Shown here: positions 44,837 to 54,361 of the stretch, piece after piece
How positions within the stretch are numbered: position 1 is the first letter of the stretch
How the letters are laid out: every line of letters starts with the position of its first letter
From: Filobacillus milosensis
GTDB taxonomy: Bacteria > Bacillota > Bacilli > Bacillales > Alkalibacillaceae
Assembly (NCBI RefSeq): GCF_004402015.1
Contig: NZ_SOPW01000004.1
Span: forward strand, 1 to 64,000
Direction of reading: 5' to 3'
DNA length: 64,000 nt
Made by a program: the position numbers and the translations under genes
The notes under the pieces: model-generated
The model's database searches: none
What the model was told of the DNA's origin: nothing
Seen by the model: the letters and a program-made list of their open reading frames with translations, nothing else

Positions 44837-46420
44837 TTAAATCACCTCTGCTGGTTCTGCGACATCTTCTTCTATTAATTCGCCGCCTAATGACCAAGTT
44901 TTAGTTTCATTGATTTTTACATTTACGATTTGACCAATAGCGGATTTAGGTCCATCGAAGTTAACTAATTTACCTCGTTCAGTATATCCAGCTAATTTCT
45001 CATCGTTATTTTTACTAGTTCCTTCTACTAGTACTTTTACAACTTTACCTTCGTATTTCTCCATTGCATCTTTCGAGTATTGGTTAACAACTTCATTCAA
45101 GCGATGCAGGCGTTTTTTCTTAACCTCATCAGATACGTTGTCTTCAATACGCGCTGCAGGAGTACCATCTCGTGGAGAGAAGATAAAGGTAAAGGCACCC
45201 TCAAATCCGACTTCATGATATAAAGAAATAGTTTCTTCAAACTGTTCTTCTGTCTCATTTGGGAAACCAACTATAATATCTGTTGTTAATGCTGCGTTTG
45301 GAATTTGTTCTTTAATCTTACGAACTAATTCTAAATAACTTTCACGTGTATAACGACGTGCCATCACACGTAATACCTCTGAACTACCTGACTGAACAGG
45401 TAAGTGAATATACGGCATTAAGTTACCACCTTTAGCTAACACTTCAACTAAACGATCATCGAAGTCACGTGGGTGTGATGTCGTAAACTTAATACGCGGA
45501 ATATCAATCTTACGTAATTCATCCATTAAATCGCCTAAGCCATATTCTATATCGAGGTCTTTACCGTAAGCATTAACGTTTTGACCTAATAAAGTTACTT
45601 CTTTATATCCTTGCGCGGCTAGGTGACGAATCTCTTGGATGATATCCTCAGGTCGACGGCTACGTTCTTTACCACGCGTATAAGGAACAATGCAGTAAGT
45701 ACAAAACTTGTCACAACCGTACATAATGTTAACCCATGCTTTAATACGACCTTGACGGCGTTTTGGAAGATTCTCAATAATGTCGCCTTCTTTAGACCAA
45801 ACTTCAACAACCATCTCTTTACTCATTAATGCATTATATACAAGCTGAGGCAGACGGTGGATGTTATGAGTACCAAAAATCAAATCTACATACTGGTGTT
45901 TTTTCAAGATTCTATTTACTACCGATTCTTCTTGTGACATACAGCCACAAACACCGATAATTAAATCAGGGTTCTCACGCTTTAGTGCCTTCAAGTGACC
46001 TATCTCACCAAACACTTTATTTTCAGCATTTTCACGAATCGCACAAGTATTTAGTAGAATAATATCGGCTTCGTTTTGATCTGTTGTAGATTCATAACCC
46101 ATTTCAGATAAAATCCCAGACATAACCTCAGTATCATGTTCGTTCATTTGACAGCCATAAGTACGAATTAAGAATTTCTTCCCTTTACCTAACCCTTGAA
46201 ATTGTTCTTCAATTTCAAAGTCATCATGGTATTCTACTTCTTTTCTAAGTCGTTTCTTTGCTTTTTTCATATTTGGTGGTTCATAGGTTGCTTCAAAATA
46301 TTTTAAAAAGTCATCAGAAGTCTTTTCTTTTAAACGTTTTAAGTTACCCTCATCGGATTTTACGTCCGCAGGATCAACTTGTTTAATTTGACTCTGTTGC
46401 TTCCTTTGTTCTTCGTTCAT
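44837..46420 (-). CDS. miaB: tRNA-2-methylthio-N6-dimethylallyladenosine synthase MiaB
   Basis: MiaB is a radical-SAM methylthiotransferase that completes ms2i6A37 in tRNA after MiaA. The 527-residue protein has an N-terminal cluster domain ([48 protein letters not shown]), the radical-SAM motif [20 protein letters not shown], and a C-terminal TRAM domain. The first 70 residues are a charged extension common in Bacilli. The start follows AAAGGAGTTTAAAT. It forms a two-gene unit with ricA. Confidence 0.97.
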   Translation of the reverse strand: MNEEQRKQQSQIKQVDPADVKSDEGNLKRLKEKTSDDFLKYFEATYEPPNMKKAKKRLRKEVEYHDDFEIEEQFQGLGKGKKFLIRTYGCQMNEHDTEVMSGILSEMGYESTTDQNEADIILLNTCAIRENAENKVFGEIGHLKALKRENPDLIIGVCGCMSQEESVVNRILKKHQYVDLIFGTHNIHRLPQLVYNALMSKEMVVEVWSKEGDIIENLPKRRQGRIKAWVNIMYGCDKFCTYCIVPYTRGKERSRRPEDIIQEIRHLAAQGYKEVTLLGQNVNAYGKDLDIEYGLGDLMDELRKIDIPRIKFTTSHPRDFDDRLVEVLAKGGNLMPYIHLPVQSGSSEVLRVMARRYTRESYLELVRKIKEQIPNAALTTDIIVGFPNETEEQFEETISLYHEVGFEGAFTFIFSPRDGTPAARIEDNVSDEVKKKRLHRLNEVVNQYSKDAMEKYEGKVVKVLVEGTSKNNDEKLAGYTERGKLVNFDGPKSAIGQIVNVKINETKTWSLGGELIEEDVAEPAEVI

Positions 46421-46572
46421 ATATTTAAACTCCTTTCATTAAAAAAATAGCCACTTTCACATCTGTTACATTATTAAAGTATAAATCCTAACCTTGATTT
46501 TAACAATACAACACTCCCTAATACAAAGAAAAACATGAAAAATGTCAAATATCATACACAAATTAAGCATAC

Positions 46573-46604
46573 AAAAAACGCCCAGAAAGAATTCTGAGCG
46601 TTAG
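46573..46604 (-). terminator. Terminator of spoVS
   Basis: AACGCCCAGAA pairs with TTCTGAGCGTT (one wobble) around AGAA, and TTTTTTGTATG follows on the minus strand. It lies just after the spoVS stop. Confidence 0.82.
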
Positions 46605-46615
46605 CATTCTAGAAA

Positions 46616-46876
46616 TTATCTAGGCTCTACAATTAATTTGATTGCTGTTCTTTCTTCTTGATCAATCATGATATCTGTAAATGCTGGAATACAAATTAAG
46701 TCAACACCACTAGGAGCAACAAATCCTCTTGCAATCGCTACCGCTTTAACTGCCTGGTTAAGAGCACCCGCACCAATTGCTTGAATTTCTGCTGATCCGC
46801 GTTCGCGAAGTACATTAGCCAACGCTCCGGCTACAGAGTTTGGATTTGACTTTGCTGATACTTTTAATATTTCCAT
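46616..46876 (-). CDS. spoVS: Stage V sporulation protein S
   Basis: SpoVS is a small Alba-fold protein needed for progress past early sporulation and septum assembly. The 86-residue product is nearly identical in pattern to the family: MEILKVSAKSNPNSVAGALA, EIQAIGAGALNQAVKAVAIA and PAFTDIMIDQEERTAIKLIV. The start follows TAAGGAGGAACTAGTA. The order rny-ymdB-spoVS-miaB-ricA-cotE is close to that of B. subtilis. Separate terminators suggest its own transcript. Confidence 0.97.
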   Translation of the reverse strand: MEILKVSAKSNPNSVAGALANVLRERGSAEIQAIGAGALNQAVKAVAIARGFVAPSGVDLICIPAFTDIMIDQEERTAIKLIVEPR

Positions 46877-46992
46877 TACTAGTTCCTCCTTAATTGACTA
46901 TTGGATATTCATAACTAATTTATTCAGCATTCTTTTGTTCTATTCCTTTAATTATGAACTAGTTTTCCGAAAAATTCAAATATTCAATTACA

Positions 46993-47790
46993 TTAGTCGA
47001 AATTAAAATGGTCAGGATTGATAAGAATTCGCTTTATAGTATTAGTTTTACCCGTTTTATCATCAATTGAAACAAATATACCACTTAAAACTGTTCGTTC
47101 TGTTTCAGGAACCTCGAATTTACTTGGTAAGCCTGTTTTAAATTTACGGATAATAGCTTCTTTTTCCATTCCTAAGATACTATCATAAGCACCTGTCATC
47201 CCAACATCAGTAATGTATCCAGTTCCGTTTGTTAAAACTCTTTCATCTGAAGTTTGAATATGAGTATGTGTGCCCACAACAGCCGATACTTTACCATCCA
47301 AGTACCACCCCATTGCTTGTTTTTCACTAGTAGCTTCACCATGGAAATCTACAAATATAATATCAGTTTTCGATTTTGCCTCTTTTATTAAATCATCTAT
47401 TACCTGAAAAGGATCATCTAACGGATTCATAAATGTACGACCCATAAGGTTTATAACTGCCACTGTCTTTTGTTTAGTTTTAATAAACTGAAGACCTTTA
47501 CCTGGTGTACCTTCTGGGTAATTTGCTGGACGAACTAATTGATCAGCACCATCAATAAAATCAAATATTTCCTTCTTATCCCAAGCATGGTTCCCTAGAG
47601 TAATGACGTCCGCTCCCCATTCAAGAAATTGGTGATAAAGCTTTTTGGTTAAACCTTTCCCATGAGCTGCGTTTTCTCCATTAACAATAGTTAGGTCAGC
47701 TCGGTATTTTTGTTTTAATGTATTAAGATTATTTTGTAATGCCAATCGACCTGGCTTACCTACAATATCTCCTATAAATAAGATGTTCAT
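46993..47790 (-). CDS. ymdB: Metallophosphoesterase/phosphodiesterase YmdB
   Basis: YmdB is a dimetal phosphodiesterase (active on 2',3'-cyclic nucleotides in B. subtilis) that affects biofilm and motility switching. The 265-residue protein has all the family metal ligands in order: MNILFIGDIVGKPGRLAL, IVNGENAAHGKG, ITLGNHAWDKKE, FVDFHGEATSEK and AVVGTHTHIQTSDERVL. It lies 89 bp downstream of rny, with the rny terminator between, and upstream of spoVS. Confidence 0.96.
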   Translation of the reverse strand: MNILFIGDIVGKPGRLALQNNLNTLKQKYRADLTIVNGENAAHGKGLTKKLYHQFLEWGADVITLGNHAWDKKEIFDFIDGADQLVRPANYPEGTPGKGLQFIKTKQKTVAVINLMGRTFMNPLDDPFQVIDDLIKEAKSKTDIIFVDFHGEATSEKQAMGWYLDGKVSAVVGTHTHIQTSDERVLTNGTGYITDVGMTGAYDSILGMEKEAIIRKFKTGLPSKFEVPETERTVLSGIFVSIDDKTGKTNTIKRILINPDHFNFD

Positions 47791-47859
47791 ACTTGATTCC
47801 TTTCTATTTCTAAATATACGTAAATAGTTACATAATCTTATATTAAAGTCAAAAATAAA

Positions 47860-47882
47860 AACGGCTATATAAGCCGTTTTTA
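47860..47882 (-). terminator. Terminator of rny
   Basis: AAAACGGCT pairs with AGCCGTTTT around a short AT loop, followed on the minus strand by TATTTTTGAC. The stem overlaps the rny stop. Confidence 0.78.
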
Positions 47883-49439
47883 TTTCGCATATTCAACTAC
47901 TCTTGTCTCTCTGATTACTGTAACTTTAATATGCCCTGGATAATCCAGTCCATCTTCAATCTTCTTACGAATGTCTCTTGCTAATTGAGTTGCTTTAGCA
48001 TCATCAATATCATCTGGTCTAACCATAATTCTTACTTCACGACCAGCCTGAATAGCAAATGACTTTTCAACACCTTCGTAAGTATCAGCAATTTCTTCAA
48101 GTTTTTCTAAACGTTTAATGTAATTTTCTAACGATTCACTTCTTGCACCTGGTCGAGCGGCAGATAATGCATCAGCCGCTGCAACTAATACAGATATAAC
48201 ACTAGTCGCTTCTTCGTCTCCATGGTGAGAAGCAATGGCGTTAATAACTACCTCATGCTCTTTATATTTTTGAGCCAGTTCTTTACCAATTTCGACGTGG
48301 CTACCCTCAACCTCATGGTCAACAGCTTTACCAATGTCATGTAATAAACCTGCACGTCTTGCTAAGTTCTCATCTTCACCCAATTCCGCCGCAAGTAATC
48401 CTGATAGATACGCAACTTCTAATGAGTGTTTTAGAACATTTTGTCCGTAACTAGTACGATATTTCAAACGACCGATAATCTTAATAAGGTCTGGATGGAT
48501 ACCATGTGATCCAATATCAAATGTTGCTTGTTCACCAACTTCACGGATATATTCATCTACTTCTCTACGAGATTTTTCTACCATCTCTTCAATTCTTGCA
48601 GGGTGAATACGTCCATCTTGAACCAGGTTTTCAAGAGCAATTCTCGCAATTTCTCTTCTAACTGGATCGAATCCTGATAAAATAACAGCCTCTGGCGTAT
48701 CATCTATGATGAGATCAATACCAGTTAATGTCTCTAACGTACGGATATTACGACCTTCTCTACCGATAATACGACCTTTCATTTCATCGTTCGGTAAGTT
48801 AACAACTGATACGGTGGTTTCTGACACGTGTTCAGCAGCACAACGCTGTATTGCTAGTGATAGAACTTTTTTCGCTTTCTTGTCAGCCTCTTCTTTTGCT
48901 CTATTTTCAGCTTCCTTAATCATCAATGCCGTTTCATGTTCCATCTCTTTTTCAACACGGTCAATAATGACTTGTTTAGCTTGATCCTGAGTTAGGCCAG
49001 AAATACGTTCAAGTTCTGTTTGCTGTGTCTTTAATAACTCATCCACTTTGCTTTCGGCTTCATTTAGTTGTTGTTGTTTTTCATTCAGCGATTCCTCTTT
49101 CTTCTCTAACATTAGCTCACGTTTATCTAATGTTTCACTTTTTCGATCAAGCGTTTCCTCTTTTTGCAAGAGTCGATTTTCTTGTTTTTGAACTTCAGTA
49201 CGTCTTTCTCTTAATTCGTTCTCTTGTTCTTGACGTAAACGGTGATTTTCATCCTTTGCTTCCAAAAGAGCCTCACGCTTTGCAGATTCCGCGTTTCTTT
49301 TACCCTCTTCGACAATCTGTTTCGCGAGTTCCTCTGCGCTAGAAATCTTCGCTTCAGCAATCGATTTACGAATCATATAACCAACAACAATACCGACAAC
49401 TGCAAGCAAAATGGAGATGAGTATTGCCATACTATCCAT
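47880..49439 (-). CDS. rny: Ribonuclease Y
   Basis: RNase Y is the membrane-anchored endoribonuclease that starts mRNA decay in many Firmicutes. The 519-residue protein has one N-terminal span ([20 protein letters not shown]), a long charged coiled coil (about 30-200), a KH domain with [19 protein letters not shown], and an HD domain with the metal-binding [19 protein letters not shown] and AIASHHGD. The start follows an AAGAGGAGGTGAAAGT site. RicA, part of its specificity complex, is nearby. Confidence 0.97.
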   Translation of the reverse strand: MDSMAILISILLAVVGIVVGYMIRKSIAEAKISSAEELAKQIVEEGKRNAESAKREALLEAKDENHRLRQEQENELRERRTEVQKQENRLLQKEETLDRKSETLDKRELMLEKKEESLNEKQQQLNEAESKVDELLKTQQTELERISGLTQDQAKQVIIDRVEKEMEHETALMIKEAENRAKEEADKKAKKVLSLAIQRCAAEHVSETTVSVVNLPNDEMKGRIIGREGRNIRTLETLTGIDLIIDDTPEAVILSGFDPVRREIARIALENLVQDGRIHPARIEEMVEKSRREVDEYIREVGEQATFDIGSHGIHPDLIKIIGRLKYRTSYGQNVLKHSLEVAYLSGLLAAELGEDENLARRAGLLHDIGKAVDHEVEGSHVEIGKELAQKYKEHEVVINAIASHHGDEEATSVISVLVAAADALSAARPGARSESLENYIKRLEKLEEIADTYEGVEKSFAIQAGREVRIMVRPDDIDDAKATQLARDIRKKIEDGLDYPGHIKVTVIRETRVVEYAK

Positions 49440-49744
49440 ACTTTCACCTCCTCTTGCTATTCAAATTTTTCTTTTTCTTTCATACATTTCAGTCGGTAAT
49501 GTACAATCATTCATTTCATCATTTTTATCAGTAAAAATGAAAATTATACAATTTAATTTTAAGCTTGTCTAGTCTTCATGTCAAGGAATTGTCAAACTAT
49601 TTCAGAGTTTACAAGAATCATTTTTACCTATTGAGAACAATTACAAGCCTATTAATAATATCATTATATAACATTTTGAAAATAGTATTAGAATAATTTC
49701 ATCTTTAGTAAATATAATTCTAGGAGAATATTATTTAAAGTGAG
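49440..49744. other. Divergent intergenic region between rny and cotJ
   Basis: About 305 bp of very AT-rich DNA between divergent rny and cotJA. It must hold the rny promoter and a sporulation promoter for cotJ. I could not match a convincing sigma-E consensus pair, and I see no gene, repeat or strong hairpin. Confidence 0.5.
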
Positions 49745-49759
49745 GTGTATGAACAGCTT

Positions 49760-49996
49760 ATGGAAAATTCACCAAATACCTACACTTGGATGAAAACTTA
49801 TCAAACCTATCATAGTGTATATGATCCTTGCCCACCACTTGGTACAAGATATTATAGTACCCCGCCTAATTTATATCTTGGTTTCCAACCTCCAAATCTC
49901 GAACAATTTCAACCGAATAAAGCTTTAAAAAAGGGAACATTATGGCCAATTTTGTACGATTATTATGAAAATCCCTATGAAAAGAAAAGGAGGTAA
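49760..49996 (+). CDS. cotJA: Spore coat-associated protein CotJA
   Basis: CotJA is a small coat protein encoded with CotJB and CotJC. The 78-residue product has the family core YQTYHSVYDPCPPLGTRYYS, TPPNLYLGFQPPNLEQFQPN, ALKKGTLWPILYDYYENPYE. The start is uncertain: ATG 49760 has only a distant AGGTG upstream, while GTG 49745 would add five residues. It is followed 5 bp later by cotJB. In B. subtilis the operon is expressed in the mother cell under sigma-E and lies elsewhere in the chromosome. Confidence 0.92.
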   Translation: MENSPNTYTWMKTYQTYHSVYDPCPPLGTRYYSTPPNLYLGFQPPNLEQFQPNKALKKGTLWPILYDYYENPYEKKRR

Positions 49997-50001
49997 AAAG
50001 T

Positions 50002-50262
50002 ATGGAACAATTACCTCAAGAATATTATCAATTACTCGAGGAAATACAATCTGTAGATTTCGTAATAGTAGAACTAACTTTATATTTAGACACTCACCCT
50101 GATGACTATAATGCTTTGCAACAATATAACCAGTTTGCAGCGTACAGTAAAAAATTAAAAGATAACTTTGAATCTCTATTTGGACCACTTGAACAAGGAA
50201 GCCTTATCAAAAATACAGATTATTGGAGTTGGAGCAGTAGTCCTTGGCCTTGGCAAGTATAA
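50002..50262 (+). CDS. cotJB: Spore coat protein CotJB
   Basis: An 86-residue CotJB-family protein, second gene of the cotJ operon. It has LPQEYYQLLEEIQSVDFVIV and ELTLYLDTHPDDYNALQQYN, the typical CotJB helices, and an aromatic C-terminus (YWSWSSSPWPWQV). The ATG follows AAAGGAGGTAAAAAGT. It lies between cotJA (5 bp) and cotJC (22 bp). The molecular role within the coat is unknown. Confidence 0.93.
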   Translation: MEQLPQEYYQLLEEIQSVDFVIVELTLYLDTHPDDYNALQQYNQFAAYSKKLKDNFESLFGPLEQGSLIKNTDYWSWSSSPWPWQV

Positions 50263-50284
50263 CATAAAGAAGGAGGACATAAGT

Positions 50285-50854
50285 GTGTGGAAATATGAGA
50301 AAAAATTACAGTACCCTGTAAAAGTAAGTACATGTAATCCAACTCTAGCAAAATATTTAATTGAACAATATGGTGGTGCTGATGGTGAATTAGCAGCCGC
50401 ACTTAGATACTTAAATCAACGATATACCATCCCTGATAAGGTAGTCGGTCTTTTAACAGATATTGGCACTGAAGAATTCGCTCATTTAGAAATGATCGCT
50501 ACCATGATTTATAAACTTACAAAAGATGCCACACCTGAACAGCTTAAAGAAGCTGGAATAGATGCACATTATGTGAACCATGATAAAGCGTTATTTTATC
50601 ACAATGCAGCAGGTGCACCATTTACTGCAACATATATTCAAGCTAAAGGTGATCCTATTGCAGATTTATATGAAGATATTGCTGCAGAAGAAAAAGCTAG
50701 AGCTACCTACCAATGGATTATTGATTTGTCTGATGATCCCGATTTAAATGATTCTTTACGCTTCTTAAGAGAAAGAGAAGTCGTTCACTCTCAGCGGTTT
50801 AGAGAAGCAGTAGAAATATTAAAAGAAGAACGTGATCGTAAAAAAATATTCTAA
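50285..50854 (+). CDS. cotJC: Spore coat protein CotJC, manganese-catalase-like
   Basis: A 189-residue dimanganese catalase-type protein of the spore coat. It begins with GTG eight bases after AAGGAGG, giving MWKYEKKLQYPVKVSTCNPT; the frame is open further upstream inside cotJB but that is not translated as this gene. Metal-ligand helices are visible as YGGADGELAAALRYLNQ, DIGTEEFAHLEMIATMIYKL and DIAAEEKARATYQWI, with VVHSQRFREA near the end. It may detoxify peroxide in the spore, alongside the KatE catalase elsewhere in the window. Confidence 0.94.
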   Translation: MWKYEKKLQYPVKVSTCNPTLAKYLIEQYGGADGELAAALRYLNQRYTIPDKVVGLLTDIGTEEFAHLEMIATMIYKLTKDATPEQLKEAGIDAHYVNHDKALFYHNAAGAPFTATYIQAKGDPIADLYEDIAAEEKARATYQWIIDLSDDPDLNDSLRFLREREVVHSQRFREAVEILKEERDRKKIF

Positions 50855-50880
50855 AAGTTTATAACTGTACTCATTGAAAC

Positions 50881-51166
50881 TACAGGCGAACCGCTTTCCG
50901 CGGGCACGGCCTCAACGAAGGAACATCAATGAATAATCTCCATTGCACCTTTGCACCGAGGAAGCTTACTTCGAAGCATTCCTAGAAGACGCAGGTGCAT
51001 CCCGCGTGATTTTCGGCTCGTGCTTTTCCCGCGAAGACCTGGACGGTCAAGTGTCGACGTTGGCCACAAAAGCTACTTGCTTTACTTCTTTGCGTTATTT
51101 TGCGCCGAGTAACCGCAGGCGCAGGACGTGGCCGTAGTTAGTCGACCAGGAGTCGCCGCCTTTCGT
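50881..51166. repeat. GC-rich nested intergenic repeat, copy C (inverted)
   Basis: Opposite orientation to copies A and B. It reads from CAGGCG-AA-CCGCTTTCCGCGGG to CAGGAGTCGCCGCCTTT. Near the right end it has the same TCGAC module as copy B, with the same extra segment of about 55 bp at its tip (51066-51124 region). In the left half, the CCGTGCCCGCGG/CGGGAAAAGCACGAG stem carries a further insert (about 50940-51003) with GCACCTTTGCACCGAGGAAGC and GACGCAGGTGCA. It occupies most of the 417-bp gap between cotJC and recA. Confidence 0.8.
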
Positions 51167-51223
51167 ACCAACTTTGTTCTATTTATATTTCTATTCATCA
51201 ACAATGACTTCTAATTGAATTCA

Positions 51224-51260
51224 AAAAAAGCAGATCTTCTTAGTAAGATCTGCTTTTTAT
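51224..51260. terminator. Terminator after recA
   Basis: AAAAAGCAGATCTT pairs with AAGATCTGCTTTTT around CTTAGT. It has A and T runs on both sides and can serve recA and any readthrough from cotJ. Confidence 0.85.
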
Positions 51261-51271
51261 GTGTTAGTATA

Positions 51272-52306
51272 TTAATCTAATTGTAATTCGTCTTGACCTT
51301 CAGAAGACTCTTCTGGTTCTTGATCAATATTATAATGCGCTCGAATTTCTTTATAAACTTGTTCATATACATCAAGGTTATCTTTTAAGAACTGTTTAGC
51401 ATTTTCTCTTCCTTGACCAAGTTTTTCACCATTATAAGAGAACCATGCCCCACTCTTTTGTACAACATCTAGGTTTGAGCCAATATCAAGGATTTCACCT
51501 TCTCTGGAAATTCCTTCACCGTACATAATATCAACTTCTGCTTGTTTAAATGGAGGTGCAACTTTGTTTTTAACTACTTTTATTCTAGTTTTATTACCAA
51601 CCATGTCATTACCTTGTTTTAAAGTTTCTGCACGACGAACTTCTAAACGAACAGATGAGTAGAACTTAAGCGCTCGTCCACCTGGGGTAGTTTCAGGGTT
51701 ACCAAACATAACCCCAACTTTTTCACGTATTTGGTTGATGAAAATAGCTGTCGTTTTAGATTTATTGATAGCACCTGATAACTTACGTAAAGCTTGAGAC
51801 ATTAGTCGTGCTTGTAAACCAACGTGTGCGTCTCCCATTTCACCTTCTATTTCAGCTTTAGGAACTAAGGCAGCAACTGAGTCAACGACAATAATATCTA
51901 CTGCTCCACTACGTACAAGGGCCTCTGCAATTTCTAAAGCTTGCTCTCCGGTATCAGGTTGAGATAATAGTAATTCATCTATGTTAACACCAAGTGCTTT
52001 AGCATAAACGGGATCTAACGCGTGTTCGGCATCGATAAATGCAGCCTGTCCACCTTGCTTTTGCGCTTCCGCTATCGCATGCAAAGCCACAGTTGTTTTA
52101 CCAGAAGATTCAGGTCCGTAAATTTCTACTACACGACCTCTCGGATATCCTCCTACTCCTAGCGCAACATCTAATGATAAGGAACCACTCGATACAGTGG
52201 AAACTGTTTGTCCTTCTTGTTCTCCTAATTTCATAATTGACCCTTTACCAAATTGCTTTTCTATTTGTTTCAAGGCCATATCTAAAGCTTGTTTACGATC
52301 ACTCAT
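51272..52306 (-). CDS. recA: Recombinase A
   Basis: RecA forms filaments on single-stranded DNA, pairs homologous strands, and triggers LexA cleavage. The 344-residue protein has Walker [21 protein letters not shown], Walker [21 protein letters not shown], loop L1 [19 protein letters not shown], loop L2 [20 protein letters not shown] with [10 protein letters not shown], and an acidic tail. The start follows GAAGGGGGATTATTTACA. It has a good sigma-A promoter with a LexA box upstream. Confidence 0.98.
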   Translation of the reverse strand: MSDRKQALDMALKQIEKQFGKGSIMKLGEQEGQTVSTVSSGSLSLDVALGVGGYPRGRVVEIYGPESSGKTTVALHAIAEAQKQGGQAAFIDAEHALDPVYAKALGVNIDELLLSQPDTGEQALEIAEALVRSGAVDIIVVDSVAALVPKAEIEGEMGDAHVGLQARLMSQALRKLSGAINKSKTTAIFINQIREKVGVMFGNPETTPGGRALKFYSSVRLEVRRAETLKQGNDMVGNKTRIKVVKNKVAPPFKQAEVDIMYGEGISREGEILDIGSNLDVVQKSGAWFSYNGEKLGQGRENAKQFLKDNLDVYEQVYKEIRAHYNIDQEPEESSEGQDELQLD

Positions 52307-52338
52307 TGTAAATAATCCCCCTTCGATTAACTAACTCT

Positions 52339-52389
52339 ATCATACTACTTTTTTATTCATTTGCCAACAAAAAAGCGAATATTTGTTCT
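52339..52389 (-). promoter_or_regulatory. recA promoter with LexA box
   Basis: On the minus strand TTGGCA (52367-52362) and TATGAT (52344-52339) are separated by 17 bp. Upstream at 52389-52376 is AGAACAAATATTCG, matching the LexA box CGAACNNNNGTTCG at 8 of 10 fixed positions, with the mismatches placed symmetrically at the outer and inner edges. Confidence 0.7.
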
Positions 52390-52469
52390 GCTTTTTGATA
52401 CAAGAAAATTTGGTTTTCTTATATATTATGTTAATAAAGTACATACTTTTAATTGAATAACATGATTAT

Positions 52470-53726
52470 CTATTCACCAAATTTTTTTAGTAAACTATAT
52501 AATAGCTTTAATCCCTCAGTTACTGCACCTTCTCGTATTGCATTTCGATCACCTTTTAACTCAACTTTTTTACAAATTGTTTCATTATTTATTGTTACAC
52601 CTATAAATACTGTACCAGGTGCAAAGCCTTGAACAGGATCTGTTCCAGCAATTCCTGTAAAACTAATCGCTAAGTCAGTTTTGAATTTGTTTCTGCAATT
52701 CTCAGCCATCGCTTTTGCACAAGGTTCACTGATTGCCCCATGGGTTTCTAAAATATCTTCTGATACCCCTACTATCTCTTTCTTAACTTCATCAGTATAA
52801 GAAACAATCGACCCATTAAAAACATTAGATGCGCCAGAGTGTTGGATGATAGTTGAAGCGAAAAGTCCTCCAGTGATGCTTTCACATGAACTAAGATTAA
52901 GGTGTTTATTTTTTAATTGTTCAAGTACTTGTATTTCTAAAGGTAAGTCTCCATACCCTACAAAGTATTGCTTGACTCGATTCAGTATTTTCTTTTCTAA
53001 TGGATTTAGCAAATCATCGGCTTCTTCTTTTGATTGCGCTAAAGAAGTTAAGCGTAATCTTACATAACCATTACCTGCTAATGGTGCAATCGTTGGGTTT
53101 GTTTGCTCCCTTATTAGATCTTGTAATTCTGTCTCCAAAGTAGATTCACCAATATTATTAAAGGTTAAAATTCTGCTATATAATTGATGTGTGATTAATC
53201 CAGACTCATTTAAATATGGAAGAACCTTTTGCTCGACTAACCATTTCATCTCTCTTGGAACTCCAGGTAAAAAAAACCACCATACACCTTTATGGATGTA
53301 GTGTAAACAAGGCGCAAGACCAACTTCATTATTAAAAACTATACTATTAGTAAACTTTAAAGCTTGTTTATGATTATTATCCGTCATATGTTTATTATTC
53401 TTTTTGAAGATTGATTTTATTGTATCAAAGGTGTCCTCATCGATTTCAAGGTTTGTGTTGAATAAACTCGCAGCTACATCTCTTGTTAAATCATCGTCAG
53501 TTGGACCTAATCCCCCGGTTACAAACACTATATTTGAACGTGACTGTGCTTTCTCAAAAACAGAAAAAAGGCGATTATAATTATCGCCTACAGTCTGTTT
53601 GAAAAATACGTTAATTCCAGCATCAGCTAACTTTTCAGATAGCCATGCAGAATTCGTATCAGTAATTTGTCCAAGTAATAATTCAGTCCCTACTGATATT
53701 ATTTCACACCTGGTTTCTTTAATCAT
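52470..53726 (-). CDS. cinA: CinA-family competence/damage-inducible protein
   Basis: A 418-residue CinA protein: an N-terminal MoaB/MogA-like domain (CEIISVGTELLLGQITDTNS, FVTGGLGPTDDDLTRDVAAS) and a C-terminal CinA domain (LSSCESITGGLFASTIIQHS, DLAISFTGIAGTDP). CinA proteins have been tied to NMN deamidation or ADP-ribose hydrolysis and, by operon, to competence. It overlaps pgsA by 4 nt at its start and precedes recA, the usual pgsA-cinA-recA order. Confidence 0.95.
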   Translation of the reverse strand: MIKETRCEIISVGTELLLGQITDTNSAWLSEKLADAGINVFFKQTVGDNYNRLFSVFEKAQSRSNIVFVTGGLGPTDDDLTRDVAASLFNTNLEIDEDTFDTIKSIFKKNNKHMTDNNHKQALKFTNSIVFNNEVGLAPCLHYIHKGVWWFFLPGVPREMKWLVEQKVLPYLNESGLITHQLYSRILTFNNIGESTLETELQDLIREQTNPTIAPLAGNGYVRLRLTSLAQSKEEADDLLNPLEKKILNRVKQYFVGYGDLPLEIQVLEQLKNKHLNLSSCESITGGLFASTIIQHSGASNVFNGSIVSYTDEVKKEIVGVSEDILETHGAISEPCAKAMAENCRNKFKTDLAISFTGIAGTDPVQGFAPGTVFIGVTINNETICKKVELKGDRNAIREGAVTEGLKLLYSLLKKFGE

Positions 53727-54301
53727 TTAGAATCCCTCATGACATGCCAGTTCTTTTTGAAATAATCAACACCGGAAATAACTGTAACAATGGCTGCTGC
53801 ATAAAGAAAAATTGTTCCAAGTGGAATGTTAAAATAAGATAAAGGAAAATGGTGAAGCAATAGAAATCCTGCTGCACCTATTTGTAACGTTGTTTTTAAT
53901 TTACCCATTTGACTTGCAGCTAAGACAATTCCTTCACCTGCAGCAACTAAGCGCAAGCCTGTAACCGCAAATTCACGACTTATAATAATAATTACCAGCC
54001 AAGCTGATGCAAGACCTAAATCGACTAAACAAATCAATGCCGCCGAAACTAAAAGTTTGTCTGCCAAAGGATCTAAAAACTTACCTAAATTCGTTACTAA
54101 ATTATATTTTCTAGCATAATATCCATCAACCCAATCGGTAAATGAGGCAATAAAGAATAAAATTGCGGCTATTAAATGAGAAACAGGTAGGTCATACTCT
54201 CCCATTGAAAAGTTACCCCAATTAAACGGGACGACTAAAAGTATTATAAATACTGGAATTAAAAAGATACGCAAAATTGTGATTTTATTAGGTATATTCA
54301 T
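53723..54301 (-). CDS. pgsA: CDP-diacylglycerol-glycerol-3-phosphate 3-phosphatidyltransferase
   Basis: PgsA makes phosphatidylglycerol phosphate, the committed step to acidic phospholipids. The 192-residue membrane protein has about five spans and the CDP-alcohol phosphotransferase motif DWVDGYYARKYNLVTNLGKF followed by LDPLADK, with the DG..AR...G...D...D residues intact. The N-terminal NIPNKITILRIFLIPVFIIL is typical. It is coupled to cinA and follows the RodZ-like gene after a terminator. Confidence 0.97.
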   Translation of the reverse strand: MNIPNKITILRIFLIPVFIILLVVPFNWGNFSMGEYDLPVSHLIAAILFFIASFTDWVDGYYARKYNLVTNLGKFLDPLADKLLVSAALICLVDLGLASAWLVIIIISREFAVTGLRLVAAGEGIVLAASQMGKLKTTLQIGAAGFLLLHHFPLSYFNIPLGTIFLYAAAIVTVISGVDYFKKNWHVMRDSK

Positions 54302-54328
54302 TTGTAAACCTCCAAAATAACATGAAAT

Positions 54329-54358
54329 AAATCCTTTGCGTTTAGCAAAGGATTCTTA
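54329..54358 (-). terminator. Terminator between ymfM and pgsA
   Basis: AATCCTTTGC pairs with GCAAAGGATT around GTTTA, followed on the minus strand by TATTTCATG. The T run is modest, so readthrough to pgsA is possible. Confidence 0.6.
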
Positions 54359-54361
54359 TAT

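Noticed and set aside
50943-51137. 64-codon plus-strand frame inside repeat copy C
   Set aside because: Same reason: the translation of a repetitive DNA element, with an Arg/Pro-rich tail and no initiation signal.
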